A stretch of 64,000 nucleotides of DNA, taken from the NCBI GenBank assembly GCA_027854065.1, contig JAQGEF010000013.1, positions 1 to 64,000 on the forward strand. The letters run 5' to 3'. Numbering within the stretch: the stretch's first letter is position 1; each line of letters starts with the position of its first letter. Below are positions 36,294 through 46,190 of the stretch, piece after piece. The DNA is from Polluticaenibacter yanchengensis (GTDB lineage Bacteria; Bacteroidota; Bacteroidia; Chitinophagales; Chitinophagaceae). The notes beneath the pieces were generated by a model. The model did no database searches. It saw only the letters and a program-made list of their open reading frames with translations, and was not told where the DNA came from. The position numbers and the translations under genes were made by a program.

Positions 36294-37535
36294 ATGAGCG
36301 TTCAAGTTCTGTCAAATGTAAATGTATCATTTGATAACACAGAGAAAGCATTTAAATACAAGACAGATGCCGAACTTAAAGAAGCAAACTTCCTGTTTGC
36401 TTCTATGGGTTATCAGTGGCTGGTAAATATTGGCAGCCGCTTAACCCCCTGGGCTTTAAAAGTCGGCTTGCCGATAAAAGGGTTAATAAAAAAAACTGTA
36501 TTTAAGCAGTTTGTAGGTGGTGAAACATTAGAAGAGACCATTCCGGTAGTAAAAAAACTGGCAGAGTTCGGTGTTGGCTGCATTTTAGATTATGGCGTAG
36601 AGGGCGGTAATGATGGTGAAATTGGTTTTGACCACGCAGCAGACGAGTTCATTAAGGTAATCAACTTTGCAGCATCGCAAAGCAGCATACCTTACATGAG
36701 TATAAAAGTAACCGGCTTTGCCCGTTTCGGTTTATTGGAAAAGATAGATGGGACCATGGCCAAAGAAAGCGGCAGCCTCATTGTAAAATACAATAATACC
36801 CTGCTTAAATTATCGGCAGAAGAAAGAGAAGAATGGGCAAGGGTAGAAAGCCGCATGGACAAAATTTGTACTGCTGCTGCCAATAAAAAAATTGGTGTTT
36901 TAGTGGATGCAGAAGAAACCTGGATCCAGGATTCCGTAGATGCGCTTACCTGCCTGGCTATGGATAAATACAATAAAGAGGTTTGTATTGTGTTTAATAC
37001 CATACAATTATACCGTCACGACAGGCTGGCTTTTTTGAAATTAATGCATGAGGCCGCTACAGAACGACACTTTATTTTGGGCGCTAAAATTGTTCGTGGA
37101 GCTTATATGGAAAAAGAGCGCGAACGGGCATCTGAACAAAATTATCCTTCCCCTATACAGCCGACTAAGGAAGCAACCGATGTGGATTATAACGCGGCGC
37201 TCACTTTTTGTATAGAGCATATAAAAAATATAGATGTAATTGTTGCCAGTCATAACGAATACAGTAATAAACTGGCCATCCAATTGCTCAACGAAAAAGA
37301 AATACCGTTAAATCATCCGCATATCAGTTTTAGCCAGTTATATGGGATGAGTGATAACATCACGTTCAACCTGGCAGCAGCAGGCGCTAAGGTCACCAAG
37401 TATTTACCATTCGGACCTTTAGATGATGTAATACCTTACCTGATGCGTCGTGCACAGGAAAATAGCAGTGTAAGCGGCCAGACAGGAAGAGAGTTACTGC
37501 TTATAAAAAAAGAAATAAAAAGAAGAGGTATATAA
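36294..37535 (+). CDS. Proline dehydrogenase
   Basis: 413 residues of the monofunctional FAD-dependent PRODH family, which oxidises proline to pyrroline-5-carboxylate. Recognisable are MSIKVTGFARFGLLEKI, the strand KKIGVLVDAEETWIQDSVD, KIVRGAYMEKERERA with the basic residues that contact proline or FAD, VASHNEYSNKLA, and the closing QLYGMSDNITFNLAAAG, PFGPLDDVIPYLMRRAQENS. The Bacteroidota form is usually of this length. The P5C dehydrogenase gene is not adjacent. A terminator follows. Confidence 0.93.
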   Translation: MSVQVLSNVNVSFDNTEKAFKYKTDAELKEANFLFASMGYQWLVNIGSRLTPWALKVGLPIKGLIKKTVFKQFVGGETLEETIPVVKKLAEFGVGCILDYGVEGGNDGEIGFDHAADEFIKVINFAASQSSIPYMSIKVTGFARFGLLEKIDGTMAKESGSLIVKYNNTLLKLSAEEREEWARVESRMDKICTAAANKKIGVLVDAEETWIQDSVDALTCLAMDKYNKEVCIVFNTIQLYRHDRLAFLKLMHEAATERHFILGAKIVRGAYMEKERERASEQNYPSPIQPTKEATDVDYNAALTFCIEHIKNIDVIVASHNEYSNKLAIQLLNEKEIPLNHPHISFSQLYGMSDNITFNLAAAGAKVTKYLPFGPLDDVIPYLMRRAQENSSVSGQTGRELLLIKKEIKRRGI

Positions 37536-37592
37536 TCCTTTTATTTATAACCAGAGTTGTCAAGCTCAGTGGATCACTATTAAACTAAATTC

Positions 37593-37633
37593 AGCTGTAT
37601 CAGAATTAATTCCGGTACAGCTTTTTCTTTTTT
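37593..37633 (+). terminator. Terminator of the proline dehydrogenase gene
   Basis: AGCTGTATCAGAATT / AATTCCGGTACAGCT is a 15-bp stem with wobble pairs, followed by a long T-rich tail. The tail merges with the A-tail end of the inverted dispersed repeat. Confidence 0.8.
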
Positions 37634-37740
37634 GGGGCTCTCGGCTTTCGGTAACCGGCCCCGGCATCCGTTCCTGCTGCTTTGGGCTCGCTGCCGCTCG
37701 GTACTCCTGCGTCGTACCATGCCCGCCGCATCAGGCAGCC
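37623..37740 (-). repeat. Dispersed GC-rich intergenic repeat, copy C (inverted)
   Basis: On the minus strand it starts GGCTGCCTGATGCGG, contains ACCGAGCGGCAGCGAGCC, AGCAGCAGG and GGCCGGTTACC, and ends GAGAGCCCC plus an A-rich tail. Order and spacing match copy A at 1750-1878. Confidence 0.6.
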
Positions 37741-37846
37741 TTTGAGCAGTTGTAATTCTATTTATGGTGACTAATGTACGATAGAAGAGGTGTAATAAAG
37801 CTATGACCTGTTACTATTGATGCAAATGCTCCATTTGGCCCAATAA

Positions 37847-37876
37847 AAAACATCTTACAAAACTGCAAGATGTTTT
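37847..37876 (-). terminator. Terminator of the fused E1 gene
   Basis: On the minus strand AACATCTTGCA pairs with TGTAAGATGTT, followed by T-rich sequence. Confidence 0.7.
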
Positions 37877-37902
37877 CTGCTATAATTTTATTTGAAATAT
37901 AC

Positions 37903-40302
37903 TTATTCCGCCATCATGTCCTTTACCATCGTAATGATATCTTCCACATTCGGTTTGCTGAAGTAGTCACCATCACTGCCATAAGCAGGGCGGTGGGCCT
38001 GTGCGGCAAGTGTACGCGGAGTCGCATCAAGATAGCGATAACCACGCTGAACCTCCATCACCTGGTTATACATATAAGAAACAGCGCCACCAGGAACATC
38101 CTCATCCACAAACAATATGCGGCTGGTTTTCTTAAGCGATTCCAGAATTTTATGATTGGTGTCGAATGGTAACAAAGTCTGAACATCAATTACTTCCACA
38201 CTAATGTCCAGTTGCTCTAATTTCTCAGCAGCATCCATTACAATACGCAGTGTAGAACCATAACTCACAATAGTAAGGTCACTACCTTCTTTAAGTGTTT
38301 CAGGAATACCCAACGGCACAGTGAAGTCACTTAAATTAGTAGGTTGTTTCTCTTTTAAACGATACCCGTTTAAACATTCAATAACAATGGCAGGGTCGTT
38401 GGATTGTAATAGCGTATTGTACATACCGGCTGCCTGTACCATATTACGTGGTACACATACGTACATACCACGAAGGCTGTTCACAATCATGCCCATCGGG
38501 CTGCCACTATGCCAGATACCTTCCAGACGGTGTCCGCGCGTCCGCACAATAATCGGGCAACTTTGCTGGCCAACGGTGCGGTAATGCAATGAAGCAACAT
38601 CATCACTTAAGGGCTGTAATCCGTAAAGCAGGTAATCTAAATACTGGATTTCAGCAATCGGACGCAAACCTCTTAAAGCCATCCCGATTCCCTGACCCAT
38701 AATAGACAATTCCCTGATGCCGGAATCAGCAATGCGGTAAGCGCCATATTTAGCCTGAAGACCCGCAAAGCCCTGGTTCACATCACCAATATACCCCAGG
38801 TCCTCCCCGAAAGCAACAACCAGCGGATTGTTTTTAAACAACTGGTCAAAATAAGTGTTCAGGATCTCAAATCCATTCTTAATTACCGGCTCCGCATCAA
38901 ATTCAGCTTTCACTTCAGCTACTTTCAATGCAGATTTTGGCCCGTTATCGTACAAATAAGAATTATACAAACCCTTATTGTCCTCTTTCAATTTATTATA
39001 ATAATTATTAACAAAAACTGCCTGTTCCCTTGTTTTAGACATTTCCACTGCAATACCTAAAGCATGCATAATATCCCTGCGAAGCGGTTCTTTAGTCTTT
39101 TCTAACTGGTTATAGGCCTTTTGAATTTCACCTGTATAATCCGCACCGTTATCCAGTTGTTTTTTTATAAGGTTAACAGCGTACTGCTTTTGTTCTTTAA
39201 TAGGCTCTATATAATCGGACCATGCTTTCTGACGGGCATTCTTAATAATAGTTTTAGCCTCAATCTCCAGTTCTTCAACCTGCTCCAGTGTCGCCAGGTC
39301 GTTTTCCACGATCCATTCTTTCATTTTCCTGATGCAGTCCCATTCCCTTTCCCATTCCAGTCGCTCCTGGGTTTTATAACGTTCATGGCTGCCACTGGTA
39401 CTATGGCCCTGGGGCTGGGTCACTTCTTCTACATGAAAGATAGCAGGAGTATGGGTTTCCCTGATTTTGGCAATACCGGTTTCAAATACTTCGCACATAC
39501 CGGCATAATCCCAGGCCTTTACATTGTATATATTTAAGCCGTTGGTGCCCGGTTCTATCTGAAAACCTTTAAGTGCTTCAGAAATAGACGCTTTAGTCGT
39601 TTGCATCGCTTTCGGTACAGAAATGCCGTAACCATCATCCCAAATAAAAATCGCCAATGGCACCTGCATTACAGATGCCGCATTCACCACTTCCCAAAAA
39701 TGGCCTTCACTGGTACTGGCATCACCTATTGTACAAAAGCAAACTTCATTACCATTATTACTTAAGTTGGTAAAAGCTTTTAATTCTTCAACATTCCTGA
39801 AAGTTTTTGAGGCAGCAGCCAGGCCCAGTGCGCGAGGCATTTGACCGGCAGTTGGCGCCATATCAGCAGCAGTATTTAACTGAGCTGTCAGGTTTGCCCA
39901 GTTGCCGTTAATATCCCTGTTTTTAGTAGCGTAGTGGGAATTCATATTACGTCCGGCAGAATGAAAATCATGTGTCGGATCAGGATCACCGTATAGTTGG
40001 GAGAAAAACTGGTCCGGGGTTGTAATGCCCGAAGCCATCATCCAGCTTTGGTCACGGTAGTAGCCACTGCGCCAGTCACCCGCTTTAAAGAATTTAGATA
40101 ATGCAATTTGCGGCACTTCCTTACCATCACCGAAAATGCCGAATTTAGCTTTCCCCGTCAGTACTTCACGTCTGCCCATTAAGCTGGCCTCACGGCTGAT
40201 ACAGGCCGTTTTATAATCATTAATAACTTCATTTTTAAAGCTTTCGTAAGATAACTCAGCTAAGTCGTTAGTAATGTTAGAACTAAAATTGTTATTTGTC
40301 AT
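37903..40302 (-). CDS. Fused alpha-beta E1 component of a 2-oxoacid dehydrogenase
   Basis: 799 residues combining both E1 subunits. The alpha half (about 1-400) has the thiamine diphosphate motif GDASTSEGHFWEVVNAASVM (from 193, N207) and WDDGYGISVP (221-230). The beta half (about 470-799) has VVAFGEDLGYIGDVNQGF, IQYLDYLLYGLQPLSDD and FVDEDVPGGAVSYMYNQVME. Fused E1 chains of this size are common in Bacteroidota and are usually annotated as branched-chain 2-oxoacid (2-oxoisovalerate) dehydrogenase; pyruvate cannot be excluded. E2 and E3 are not in the window. Confidence 0.92.
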   Translation of the reverse strand: MTNNNFSSNITNDLAELSYESFKNEVINDYKTACISREASLMGRREVLTGKAKFGIFGDGKEVPQIALSKFFKAGDWRSGYYRDQSWMMASGITTPDQFFSQLYGDPDPTHDFHSAGRNMNSHYATKNRDINGNWANLTAQLNTAADMAPTAGQMPRALGLAAASKTFRNVEELKAFTNLSNNGNEVCFCTIGDASTSEGHFWEVVNAASVMQVPLAIFIWDDGYGISVPKAMQTTKASISEALKGFQIEPGTNGLNIYNVKAWDYAGMCEVFETGIAKIRETHTPAIFHVEEVTQPQGHSTSGSHERYKTQERLEWEREWDCIRKMKEWIVENDLATLEQVEELEIEAKTIIKNARQKAWSDYIEPIKEQKQYAVNLIKKQLDNGADYTGEIQKAYNQLEKTKEPLRRDIMHALGIAVEMSKTREQAVFVNNYYNKLKEDNKGLYNSYLYDNGPKSALKVAEVKAEFDAEPVIKNGFEILNTYFDQLFKNNPLVVAFGEDLGYIGDVNQGFAGLQAKYGAYRIADSGIRELSIMGQGIGMALRGLRPIAEIQYLDYLLYGLQPLSDDVASLHYRTVGQQSCPIIVRTRGHRLEGIWHSGSPMGMIVNSLRGMYVCVPRNMVQAAGMYNTLLQSNDPAIVIECLNGYRLKEKQPTNLSDFTVPLGIPETLKEGSDLTIVSYGSTLRIVMDAAEKLEQLDISVEVIDVQTLLPFDTNHKILESLKKTSRILFVDEDVPGGAVSYMYNQVMEVQRGYRYLDATPRTLAAQAHRPAYGSDGDYFSKPNVEDIITMVKDMMAE

Positions 40303-40593
40303 TCGATAGAGGCTTTTAAATGGTATTCTTAAAATAAAGATACCAAAATGAACAGAAACGCCAATGAATATCTATCTTGTAAATGGAATTTTTACACAAT
40401 AAATAGGCAAGCTTTGCAGCAAAGAAACATTTTTCTGAGGGTTTAAAACCAAAAAAATGAATTAAAAATGGGAACGTAACCGGAAATTTATTATTTGTTT
40501 AAAATTTAAAATGCAACCTTTTAATATTATTAATATATCTTTTGTTGTATAAAATTTTATTTACCGGCATATCACAATTTTTAACATTTGTTG

Positions 40594-40625
40594 TTTGTGC
40601 TCATTTGTAATTTGTATTAACTTAG
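40594..40625 (+). promoter_or_regulatory. Promoter of the DUF1573 gene pair
   Basis: TTTG at 40594-40597, 20 nt, then TAACTTAG at 40618-40625 (one mismatch to TAnnTTTG). The predicted start is about 25 nt before the ATG at 40659. The rest of 40303-40593 is AT-rich and shows nothing else. Confidence 0.55.
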
Positions 40626-40658
40626 CAAAAAAGAAAATAAATTAATTAAAAAATAGTC

Positions 40659-41099
40659 ATGAAAAAAGTATTTGTAGCCATACTAGCTGGTTTTTTAACG
40701 CTTGGTGTTTCTAACGTTAATGCGCAAACCGTGGCTGGTCAGGGCAAAACCCAGGAAGTAATTTCTTTAAACGAAACTAATCACAACTTTGGTAAAGTAC
40801 CACAAGGAAAACCTGTTACTACCACTTTTGTTATCAATGTAACTGGTGCGGACAGCTTAAATCTTGAGCACGTGCAGGCATCTTGCGGATGTACTACACC
40901 TGAATTTAAAGCAGGTAAATATGCTCCGGGTAGCAAAGTTGAAATTAAAGTAGGTTACAATGCGGCATCTGTAGGTAGCTTCAGCAAACCGGTAACTATT
41001 ATCTATAACAACGGTCAGCAAAAAGTAATTAATATTTCAGGTGAAGTAGAATCTACACCGGCTGCAAGTGCTCCGGCATCTGCTGGCAAATCCCTTTAA
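40659..41099 (+). CDS. DUF1573 domain protein, exported
   Basis: 146 residues. The signal peptide ends at SNVNAQ (about residue 23). The single DUF1573 domain is an immunoglobulin-like ASPM/HYDIN-type fold: NHNFGKVPQGKPVTTTFVIN, the hallmark VQASCGCTTPEF (CGC), GSKVEIKVGYNAASVGSFSK and VINISGEVE. The C-terminus is Ala/Ser/Pro-rich. The domain is very common in Bacteroidota periplasmic proteins and its role is unknown; it may be a structural or binding domain. A paralogue follows 29 nt downstream. Confidence 0.9.
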   Translation: MKKVFVAILAGFLTLGVSNVNAQTVAGQGKTQEVISLNETNHNFGKVPQGKPVTTTFVINVTGADSLNLEHVQASCGCTTPEFKAGKYAPGSKVEIKVGYNAASVGSFSKPVTIIYNNGQQKVINISGEVESTPAASAPASAGKSL

Positions 41100-41128
41100 T
41101 TATTTTCTGAATTAATATTTATAGTATA

Positions 41129-41506
41129 ATGCGTCGTTTTTTATTATTGTTTTTAAGTTTTTTTGTATCAATAAGCATGTTCGCACAGGGTACAGGTACC
41201 TTAAAGTTTACTAAAAAAGAACATGCATTTGGAAAAGTACCGCAAAGTACACCGGTAACCTATTCTTTCGAATTTGAAAATACAGGAACTTCACCGGTAA
41301 TAATAGAAGATGCGGTAGCTGAATGTGGTTGTACCAAACCTGAATTTCCTAAAAAGCCGATATTAAAAGGCAAAAAAGGCATTATTTCGGTGACCTACGA
41401 TGCTAAAGAAGCTGGTGCATTTACTAAAAAAGTGACAGTAACAGTAGTCAACTCAAAAGAACCGGTAATACTAACGATAACCGGCGAAGTAGTTAAAGCC
41501 AAATAA
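41129..41506 (+). CDS. DUF1573 domain protein, exported (paralogue)
   Basis: 125 residues. The signal peptide ends at SMFAQ (about residue 19). The same domain as the upstream neighbour: EHAFGKVPQSTPVTYSFEFE, AECGCTKPEF, GKKGIISVTYDAKEAGAFTK, ILTITGEVV. It has no low-complexity tail. The two genes look like a tandem duplication sharing the promoter at 40594, with a terminator after this one. Confidence 0.9.
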   Translation: MRRFLLLFLSFFVSISMFAQGTGTLKFTKKEHAFGKVPQSTPVTYSFEFENTGTSPVIIEDAVAECGCTKPEFPKKPILKGKKGIISVTYDAKEAGAFTKKVTVTVVNSKEPVILTITGEVVKAK

Positions 41507-41535
41507 GATAGATTGTTATATTCCTATCATAAGTA

Positions 41536-41567
41536 AAATCCCCGCACATTATGTGACGGGGATTTTT
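41536..41567 (+). terminator. Terminator of the DUF1573 pair
   Basis: AAATCCCCG / CGGGGATTT stem followed by TTATT; the inner CACAT / ATGTG extends it. Confidence 0.8.
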
Positions 41568-41593
41568 ATTGCATAGCTTTATTGTTGCCCGGT

Positions 41594-42004
41594 TTAAAAT
41601 TTGAATTTTGTACAACCGATGATAAAAAATATCCACCCGGTTATAAAGAGTAAACCACCAATAGGTGTAATAGCGCCAAGCCAGGTTAATGGTTTATTAA
41701 AAGCATAACCCAGGGTAATAGTATATAATGAGCCGCTAAAAATAATGGTACCCAGGAGAAAGCAAAAATTAGCGGTTAAGAATTGCTTTTCCGGCTGGAA
41801 TTTAAATAATAAAGCAGATAAGACAATAGCTAAAGCATGATAAAACTGGTACTCTACACCTGTTTTATATACCTGCATTGGTTGAGAACGTGTCGGCTCC
41901 AAAACAATATGCGCCACTTTTGGAAGAATGCCATGTGCGCCAAAAGCGCCTAAAACAACCGCTAACAATGCCAGTGAAGACCCTATTAATAGATATGTTT
42001 TCAT
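41594..42004 (-). CDS. DUF423 family membrane protein
   Basis: 136 residues from ATG 42004, giving the usual start MKTYLLIGSSLALLAVVLGA with FGAHGIL directly after. A 27-residue longer frame from 42085 lacks family resemblance. Four membrane segments are predicted, with YQFYHALAIVLSALLF, LLGTIIFSGSLYTITL and AITPIGGLLFITGW, the last being the conserved GxxTPxGG motif of DUF423/YwdK. Function unknown. Confidence 0.9.
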   Translation of the reverse strand: MKTYLLIGSSLALLAVVLGAFGAHGILPKVAHIVLEPTRSQPMQVYKTGVEYQFYHALAIVLSALLFKFQPEKQFLTANFCFLLGTIIFSGSLYTITLGYAFNKPLTWLGAITPIGGLLFITGWIFFIIGCTKFKF

Positions 42005-42147
42005 ATAAAAAATTTGCAGCAAAGATAACGGCTTGCAGCTATAAATGTATTTGATAATAACAGGTTTGTCATATCTCAGATACATTTATAGCTGTTTCAA
42101 GTATCCAAAGGAGAGAGTGAATATTGCCCCAAAGACGACCCGTAAAA

Positions 42148-43032
42148 CTATACACCAAACAAATCACTTGATAAATACCTGTCTCCGCGGTCGCATATGA
42201 TGCAGACAATAATACCGGATTCAAGCGTTTTAGCTATTTCTACAGCCGCATGTACTGCACCGCCACTGCTCATACCACAGAAGACAGCTTCCTCTTTTGC
42301 CAACCGGTTAGTCATGATGCGGGCATCTGTTTCACTTAAATTAAATACATGGTCCACACGGTCCCTGTTAAAAATAGAAGGCAGGTAGGCTTCCGGCCAT
42401 TTACGGATACCCGGGATTTTAGATCCGTCAGTTGGTTGACAGCCAATGATTTGAGTATTGGAATTCTGTTCTTTCAGGTACCTGGAAACACCCATAATAG
42501 TACCGGTAGTACCCATGGCGGAAACAAAATGGGTAACGGTCCCGTTGGTGTCACGCCAGATTTCCGGGCCGGTTGTTTTGTAATGCATACCGGGATTATC
42601 CGGATTCCCAAACTGGTTCAGCATCAGGAAACCACCTTTAGCCACCTGTTCATTGGCATAATCTATCGCGCCCTCCATTGATCGTTCCTTAGGCGTAAGT
42701 GTTACTTTAGCGCCAAAAGCCTGCATGGTCAGCACCCGTTCTCGGGTCGCATCTTCCGGCATAACGATTTCTATCGGGTACTTAAACATACTGGCAATCA
42801 TTGCCAACGCAATACCCGTATTCCCACTGGTCGCTTCTATTAATTTTATACCAGGCTTTAAATCTCCCCGTTCTATCGCCCCTTTAATCATGCCATATGC
42901 AGCGCGGTCCTTTACGCTGCCACCAGGGTTGTTACCCTCTAGTTTAGCCAGTATTTTTACGTTCGGATTTTCGTTGATATATCTTAACTCTACCAACGGC
43001 GTATTGCCTACTAAATCTAATAACAATGCCAT
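42148..43032 (-). CDS. cysM: Cysteine synthase B (O-acetylserine sulfhydrylase)
   Basis: 294 residues from ATG 43032; a TTG at 43044 would overlap the upstream gene. PLP-dependent enzyme making cysteine from O-acetylserine and sulfide or thiosulfate. The PLP lysine is in NPGGSVKDRAA, the substrate loop is EATSGNTGIALA, the phosphate-binding loop GTTGTIMG, and the CysM-specific PGIRKWPEAYLPSIF favours the B isozyme over CysK. It starts 1 nt after the mscS stop, so the two genes are probably co-transcribed. Confidence 0.93.
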   Translation of the reverse strand: MALLLDLVGNTPLVELRYINENPNVKILAKLEGNNPGGSVKDRAAYGMIKGAIERGDLKPGIKLIEATSGNTGIALAMIASMFKYPIEIVMPEDATRERVLTMQAFGAKVTLTPKERSMEGAIDYANEQVAKGGFLMLNQFGNPDNPGMHYKTTGPEIWRDTNGTVTHFVSAMGTTGTIMGVSRYLKEQNSNTQIIGCQPTDGSKIPGIRKWPEAYLPSIFNRDRVDHVFNLSETDARIMTNRLAKEEAVFCGMSSGGAVHAAVEIAKTLESGIIVCIICDRGDRYLSSDLFGV

Positions 43033-43033
43033 T

Positions 43034-44092
43034 TTAATTATCAATTATCGATTCACTATTAATTATTCTTACCGGTTGTGCCAGGCGAATGCCCAAAGAT
43101 TCCAGGTGTACAATCAGCTTTAATATTACCTGCTGGCGATAATTTGCAAAATCGCGGTATTCGAAGCAATGAATATTAAAAATAAGTTCACATTTAATGC
43201 TGTATTCACCAAAACCTGTTACGCAGGCTCTTAAAAATTCCGTATGCTCTACAGAAAGTACCAACGCTTCCAGTCCACGGGTCATTTCATCCAACTGTGT
43301 GGCACTCGTATCCAGTTTTACATCGAAAGGTACAACTGCACGCCTGAAATTCAAGCGGGAAATATTCTGAAGTGGTGTTTTTACCAGTTCCGCATTTGGA
43401 AAAATAAGTAATTCGCCCATTATGTCGCGGATATGCGTGGTCTTTATACCGATATGCTCCACTGTCCCCACCTGGTTATTCACCTTTATGATATTGCCAA
43501 CTTCAAACGGCTTGTCCAGGAAAATGACAAAATAACTAAACAGGTCACTCAATATATTTTGTGCGGCTAATGCTATAGCAATACCACCTACACCAAGACC
43601 AGTTAAAATGGTTTTAATATCGTAGCCTTTAAGGTCCAGTAACATCAGGAAGCCAGTAATCCATACCAGTCCTTTTATTACCATCAGAATGCCGTTTATC
43701 TGTCTCATTCTCGCTTCCGGTTCACCTTTCAGCTGCATGTAGGATTGTACAGATAAATGCAGGGTATAGTTAATGATCCGGATAACAAAAAAGATAACGA
43801 CCACATTAATGGTGAAATCTAATATTTTTTCGCCTCTTGGCGTAAAATGTAACCGGTTAATGATGAAATAGTTGATGAGCAGAAAAGTAAATGGCACCAC
43901 ATTTTTAAGCAAAGCCCTAATAAATAAGCTGTTTAACTTAGAAGAGGTCATCTCTTTCCTTTGACTGATTTTCTTTTCAATAAGTTGCCTGCAAAACCAG
44001 TAAATAACAAATACCAATACTAACAAGCTAAGTGTAAGTATATAATCGGAAATGGAATTATTAAAAAAATGCTTATTAAGTATTTCTTTCAT
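43034..44092 (-). CDS. MscS-family small-conductance mechanosensitive channel
   Basis: 352 residues. Four N-terminal membrane segments precede the pore helix LTGLGVGGIAIALAAQNILS, with the Gly/Ala packing pattern of MscS TM3, followed by DLFSYFVIFLDKPFEVGNII and the beta domain TVEHIGIKTTHIRDIMGELL, FPNAELVKTPLQNISR. It opens under membrane tension to release osmolytes. It has one more N-terminal helix than E. coli MscS. cysM follows immediately; rnhB is divergent at 52 nt. Confidence 0.93.
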   Translation of the reverse strand: MKEILNKHFFNNSISDYILTLSLLVLVFVIYWFCRQLIEKKISQRKEMTSSKLNSLFIRALLKNVVPFTFLLINYFIINRLHFTPRGEKILDFTINVVVIFFVIRIINYTLHLSVQSYMQLKGEPEARMRQINGILMVIKGLVWITGFLMLLDLKGYDIKTILTGLGVGGIAIALAAQNILSDLFSYFVIFLDKPFEVGNIIKVNNQVGTVEHIGIKTTHIRDIMGELLIFPNAELVKTPLQNISRLNFRRAVVPFDVKLDTSATQLDEMTRGLEALVLSVEHTEFLRACVTGFGEYSIKCELIFNIHCFEYRDFANYRQQVILKLIVHLESLGIRLAQPVRIINSESIIDN

Positions 44093-44144
44093 CCAGATAA
44101 AAGTAAAGTAAAAAAACGGGCAGACATCTGTTTAGCCCTTAATT

Positions 44145-44771
44145 TTGACAAAATTGAAAGAGAAAAAGAAAATAGAATTGCTGAATTGCCTGCATACTAC
44201 TATTATAGAAGCAGGGATTGATGAAGCCGGCAGAGGTTGTTATGCCGGGCCGGTTTTTGCTGCAGCAGTTATTTTGCCAAAGGATTTTTATCACCCGCTT
44301 TTAAACGACAGTAAGCAACTTAACGAAAAGCAGCGGCAGGTATTAAGGCCGGTTATAGAAGCAGAAGCATTGAGTTACGCCGTGGCCAAAGTAGATAGTG
44401 ACATCATCGATGAAATAAATATTTTACAGGCTACCTACCTGGCGATGCACAATGCCATAAACGCCCTGGCACTTACCCCTGAACATTTACTGATAGATGG
44501 TAACCGTTTTAAAAAACACTCAATTCCACATACGACCGTAATAAAAGGGGATGGAAAATACGCCAATATTGCCGCCGCCAGTATTCTGGCTAAAACCCAC
44601 CGTGACGAATTTTTAGACAATATGGCACTTGAATTTCCGCAGTATCAGTGGCAAAAAAACAAAGGATACGGCACTTTGGTCCATCGCCAGGCCATTGAGA
44701 AATTCGGTCTGTGTAAATATCACCGCAAAAGTTTCAATATAAACAATCCTCAAATATCGATTCCTTTTTAG
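44145..44771 (+). CDS. rnhB: Ribonuclease HII
   Basis: 208 residues. RNase HII nicks at ribonucleotides in DNA. The DEDD active site is visible: D26-E27 in AGIDEAGRGCYAGPV, D118 in LLIDGNRFKK and D154 in AKTHRDEF. The frame has no ATG before the catalytic motif; TTG at 44145 or 44154 are the candidate starts, so the exact N-terminus is uncertain. Confidence 0.93.
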   Translation: MTKLKEKKKIELLNCLHTTIIEAGIDEAGRGCYAGPVFAAAVILPKDFYHPLLNDSKQLNEKQRQVLRPVIEAEALSYAVAKVDSDIIDEINILQATYLAMHNAINALALTPEHLLIDGNRFKKHSIPHTTVIKGDGKYANIAAASILAKTHRDEFLDNMALEFPQYQWQKNKGYGTLVHRQAIEKFGLCKYHRKSFNINNPQISIPF

Positions 44772-44814
44772 GTGCCGTTTTTGGATTAAATTTTAGAAAT
44801 GTTTATAAAATAAA

Positions 44815-44847
44815 TTGTTTTTTTTAGGAAAAATCATTATAACTTTG
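44815..44847 (+). promoter_or_regulatory. Promoter of queA
   Basis: TTG at 44815-44817, 22 nt, then a perfect TAACTTTG at 44840-44847. The leader of about 120 nt contains a small GTTGTG / CACAAC hairpin (44860-44877). Confidence 0.65.
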
Positions 44848-44975
44848 CAACCCGTTAACGTTGTGCCGTAACACAACTGATTCCAGAAATTACAGTACAG
44901 CTAAGGCTACTTGATATCTGCTAACTGTGTGGCAATAATGTTTCGGCAACAAGAAAAATAATTTTACGCAAAAGC

Positions 44976-46025
44976 ATGAAACTAACACAGTTTAAATTCG
45001 ACCTTCCATTAAATCTCATTGCACAGACTCCTACAAAAAAACGTGAAGACAGTAAGTTGATGGTATTAAACCGTAAAACCGGCAATATCGAAGACCGTAC
45101 GTTCAGCGATATTTTAGAATATTTCGACGATAAAGATGTTTTTGTAGTAAATAATACAAAGGTTTTTCCAGCCAGGATGTATGGCAGAAAAGAGAAAACA
45201 GGTGCAAAAATCGAAGTGTTTTTGTTACGTGAATTAAATAAACCGAACCGTCTTTGGGATGTAATTGTGGACCCTGCCCGTAAAATCCGCGTAGGTAATA
45301 AACTGTACTTTGGTGAAAATGACGAAATGGTGGCAGAAGTGATTGATAATACGACCAGTCGTGGACGTACTATTAAATTCCTTTGGGATGGTACAGATGA
45401 AGAGTTCAGAAATATGCTTGATTTCTTAGGTGAGACACCTTTGCCAAAATACATTAAGCGAAAACCTGATGAATTAGACAAAGAAAGATACCAGACCGTT
45501 TATGCAAAACATGAAGGGGCGGTAGCCGCTCCAACTGCAGGTTTACATTTTAGCCGTGAGTTAATTAAACGTTGCGAAATCAAAGGGATTCGATTTGCGG
45601 AAACTACTTTACATACAGGCTTAGGCACATTCCGCCCGATTGAAGTAGAAGATTTGAGCAAGCACAAAATGGATGCGGAATATTATCATGTAGATGAAAC
45701 TGCCTGTAAAATTGTCAACAAAGCAAAAGTTGACGGCAACCGCATTTGCGCCATTGGTACTACTACTATGCGTTCTTTAGAATCTTCTTTCACAGCAGAT
45801 CATTTATTAAAACCATCAGAAGGGTGGAGCAATATGTTCATACACCCACCTTATGATTTCAATATTGCAGATAGCCTGGTGACAAATTTCCATTTGCCTA
45901 AAACAAGTTTACTGATTTTGGCAAGTGCTTTTGCCGGTTACGATTTGTTAATGGAAGCATACAAAAAAGCAATTAAAGATAAATACCGTTTCTTCACTTA
46001 TGGCGATGCCATGTTGATCCTGTAA
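44976..46025 (+). CDS. queA: S-adenosylmethionine:tRNA ribosyltransferase-isomerase
   Basis: 349 residues. QueA transfers the ribosyl part of SAM to preQ1 in tRNA, forming epoxyqueuosine. Family signatures: [20 protein letters not shown] at the start, [21 protein letters not shown]-like loop ending [45 protein letters not shown], and the closing [20 protein letters not shown]. Length is normal. No other queuosine gene is adjacent. Confidence 0.96.
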   Translation: MKLTQFKFDLPLNLIAQTPTKKREDSKLMVLNRKTGNIEDRTFSDILEYFDDKDVFVVNNTKVFPARMYGRKEKTGAKIEVFLLRELNKPNRLWDVIVDPARKIRVGNKLYFGENDEMVAEVIDNTTSRGRTIKFLWDGTDEEFRNMLDFLGETPLPKYIKRKPDELDKERYQTVYAKHEGAVAAPTAGLHFSRELIKRCEIKGIRFAETTLHTGLGTFRPIEVEDLSKHKMDAEYYHVDETACKIVNKAKVDGNRICAIGTTTMRSLESSFTADHLLKPSEGWSNMFIHPPYDFNIADSLVTNFHLPKTSLLILASAFAGYDLLMEAYKKAIKDKYRFFTYGDAMLIL

Positions 46026-46046
46026 TTATTAAAATAGTTATAATGA

Positions 46047-46083
46047 AAATGCCTGCAACAGTTATAGTTTGCAGGCATTTTTA
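46047..46083 (+). terminator. Terminator of queA
   Basis: AAATGCCTGCAAAC-like arm pairs with TTTGCAGGCATTT, followed by T-rich sequence. Confidence 0.8.
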
Positions 46084-46190
46084 ATTGAAGGAGTCATTAA
46101 TGATTGCAGAATAAATAATCCCTTAACTGTTTGTTCTGATATAAAGTCCTTCCTATGCAAAAGCGCGGAGGAAGCATTTGATAGTTGAGA

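Noticed and set aside
44860..44877. GTTGTG ... CACAAC hairpin in the queA leader, resembling the CRISPR repeat ends
   Set aside because: Only the six terminal bases match and the inner repeat sequence is absent; chance similarity.
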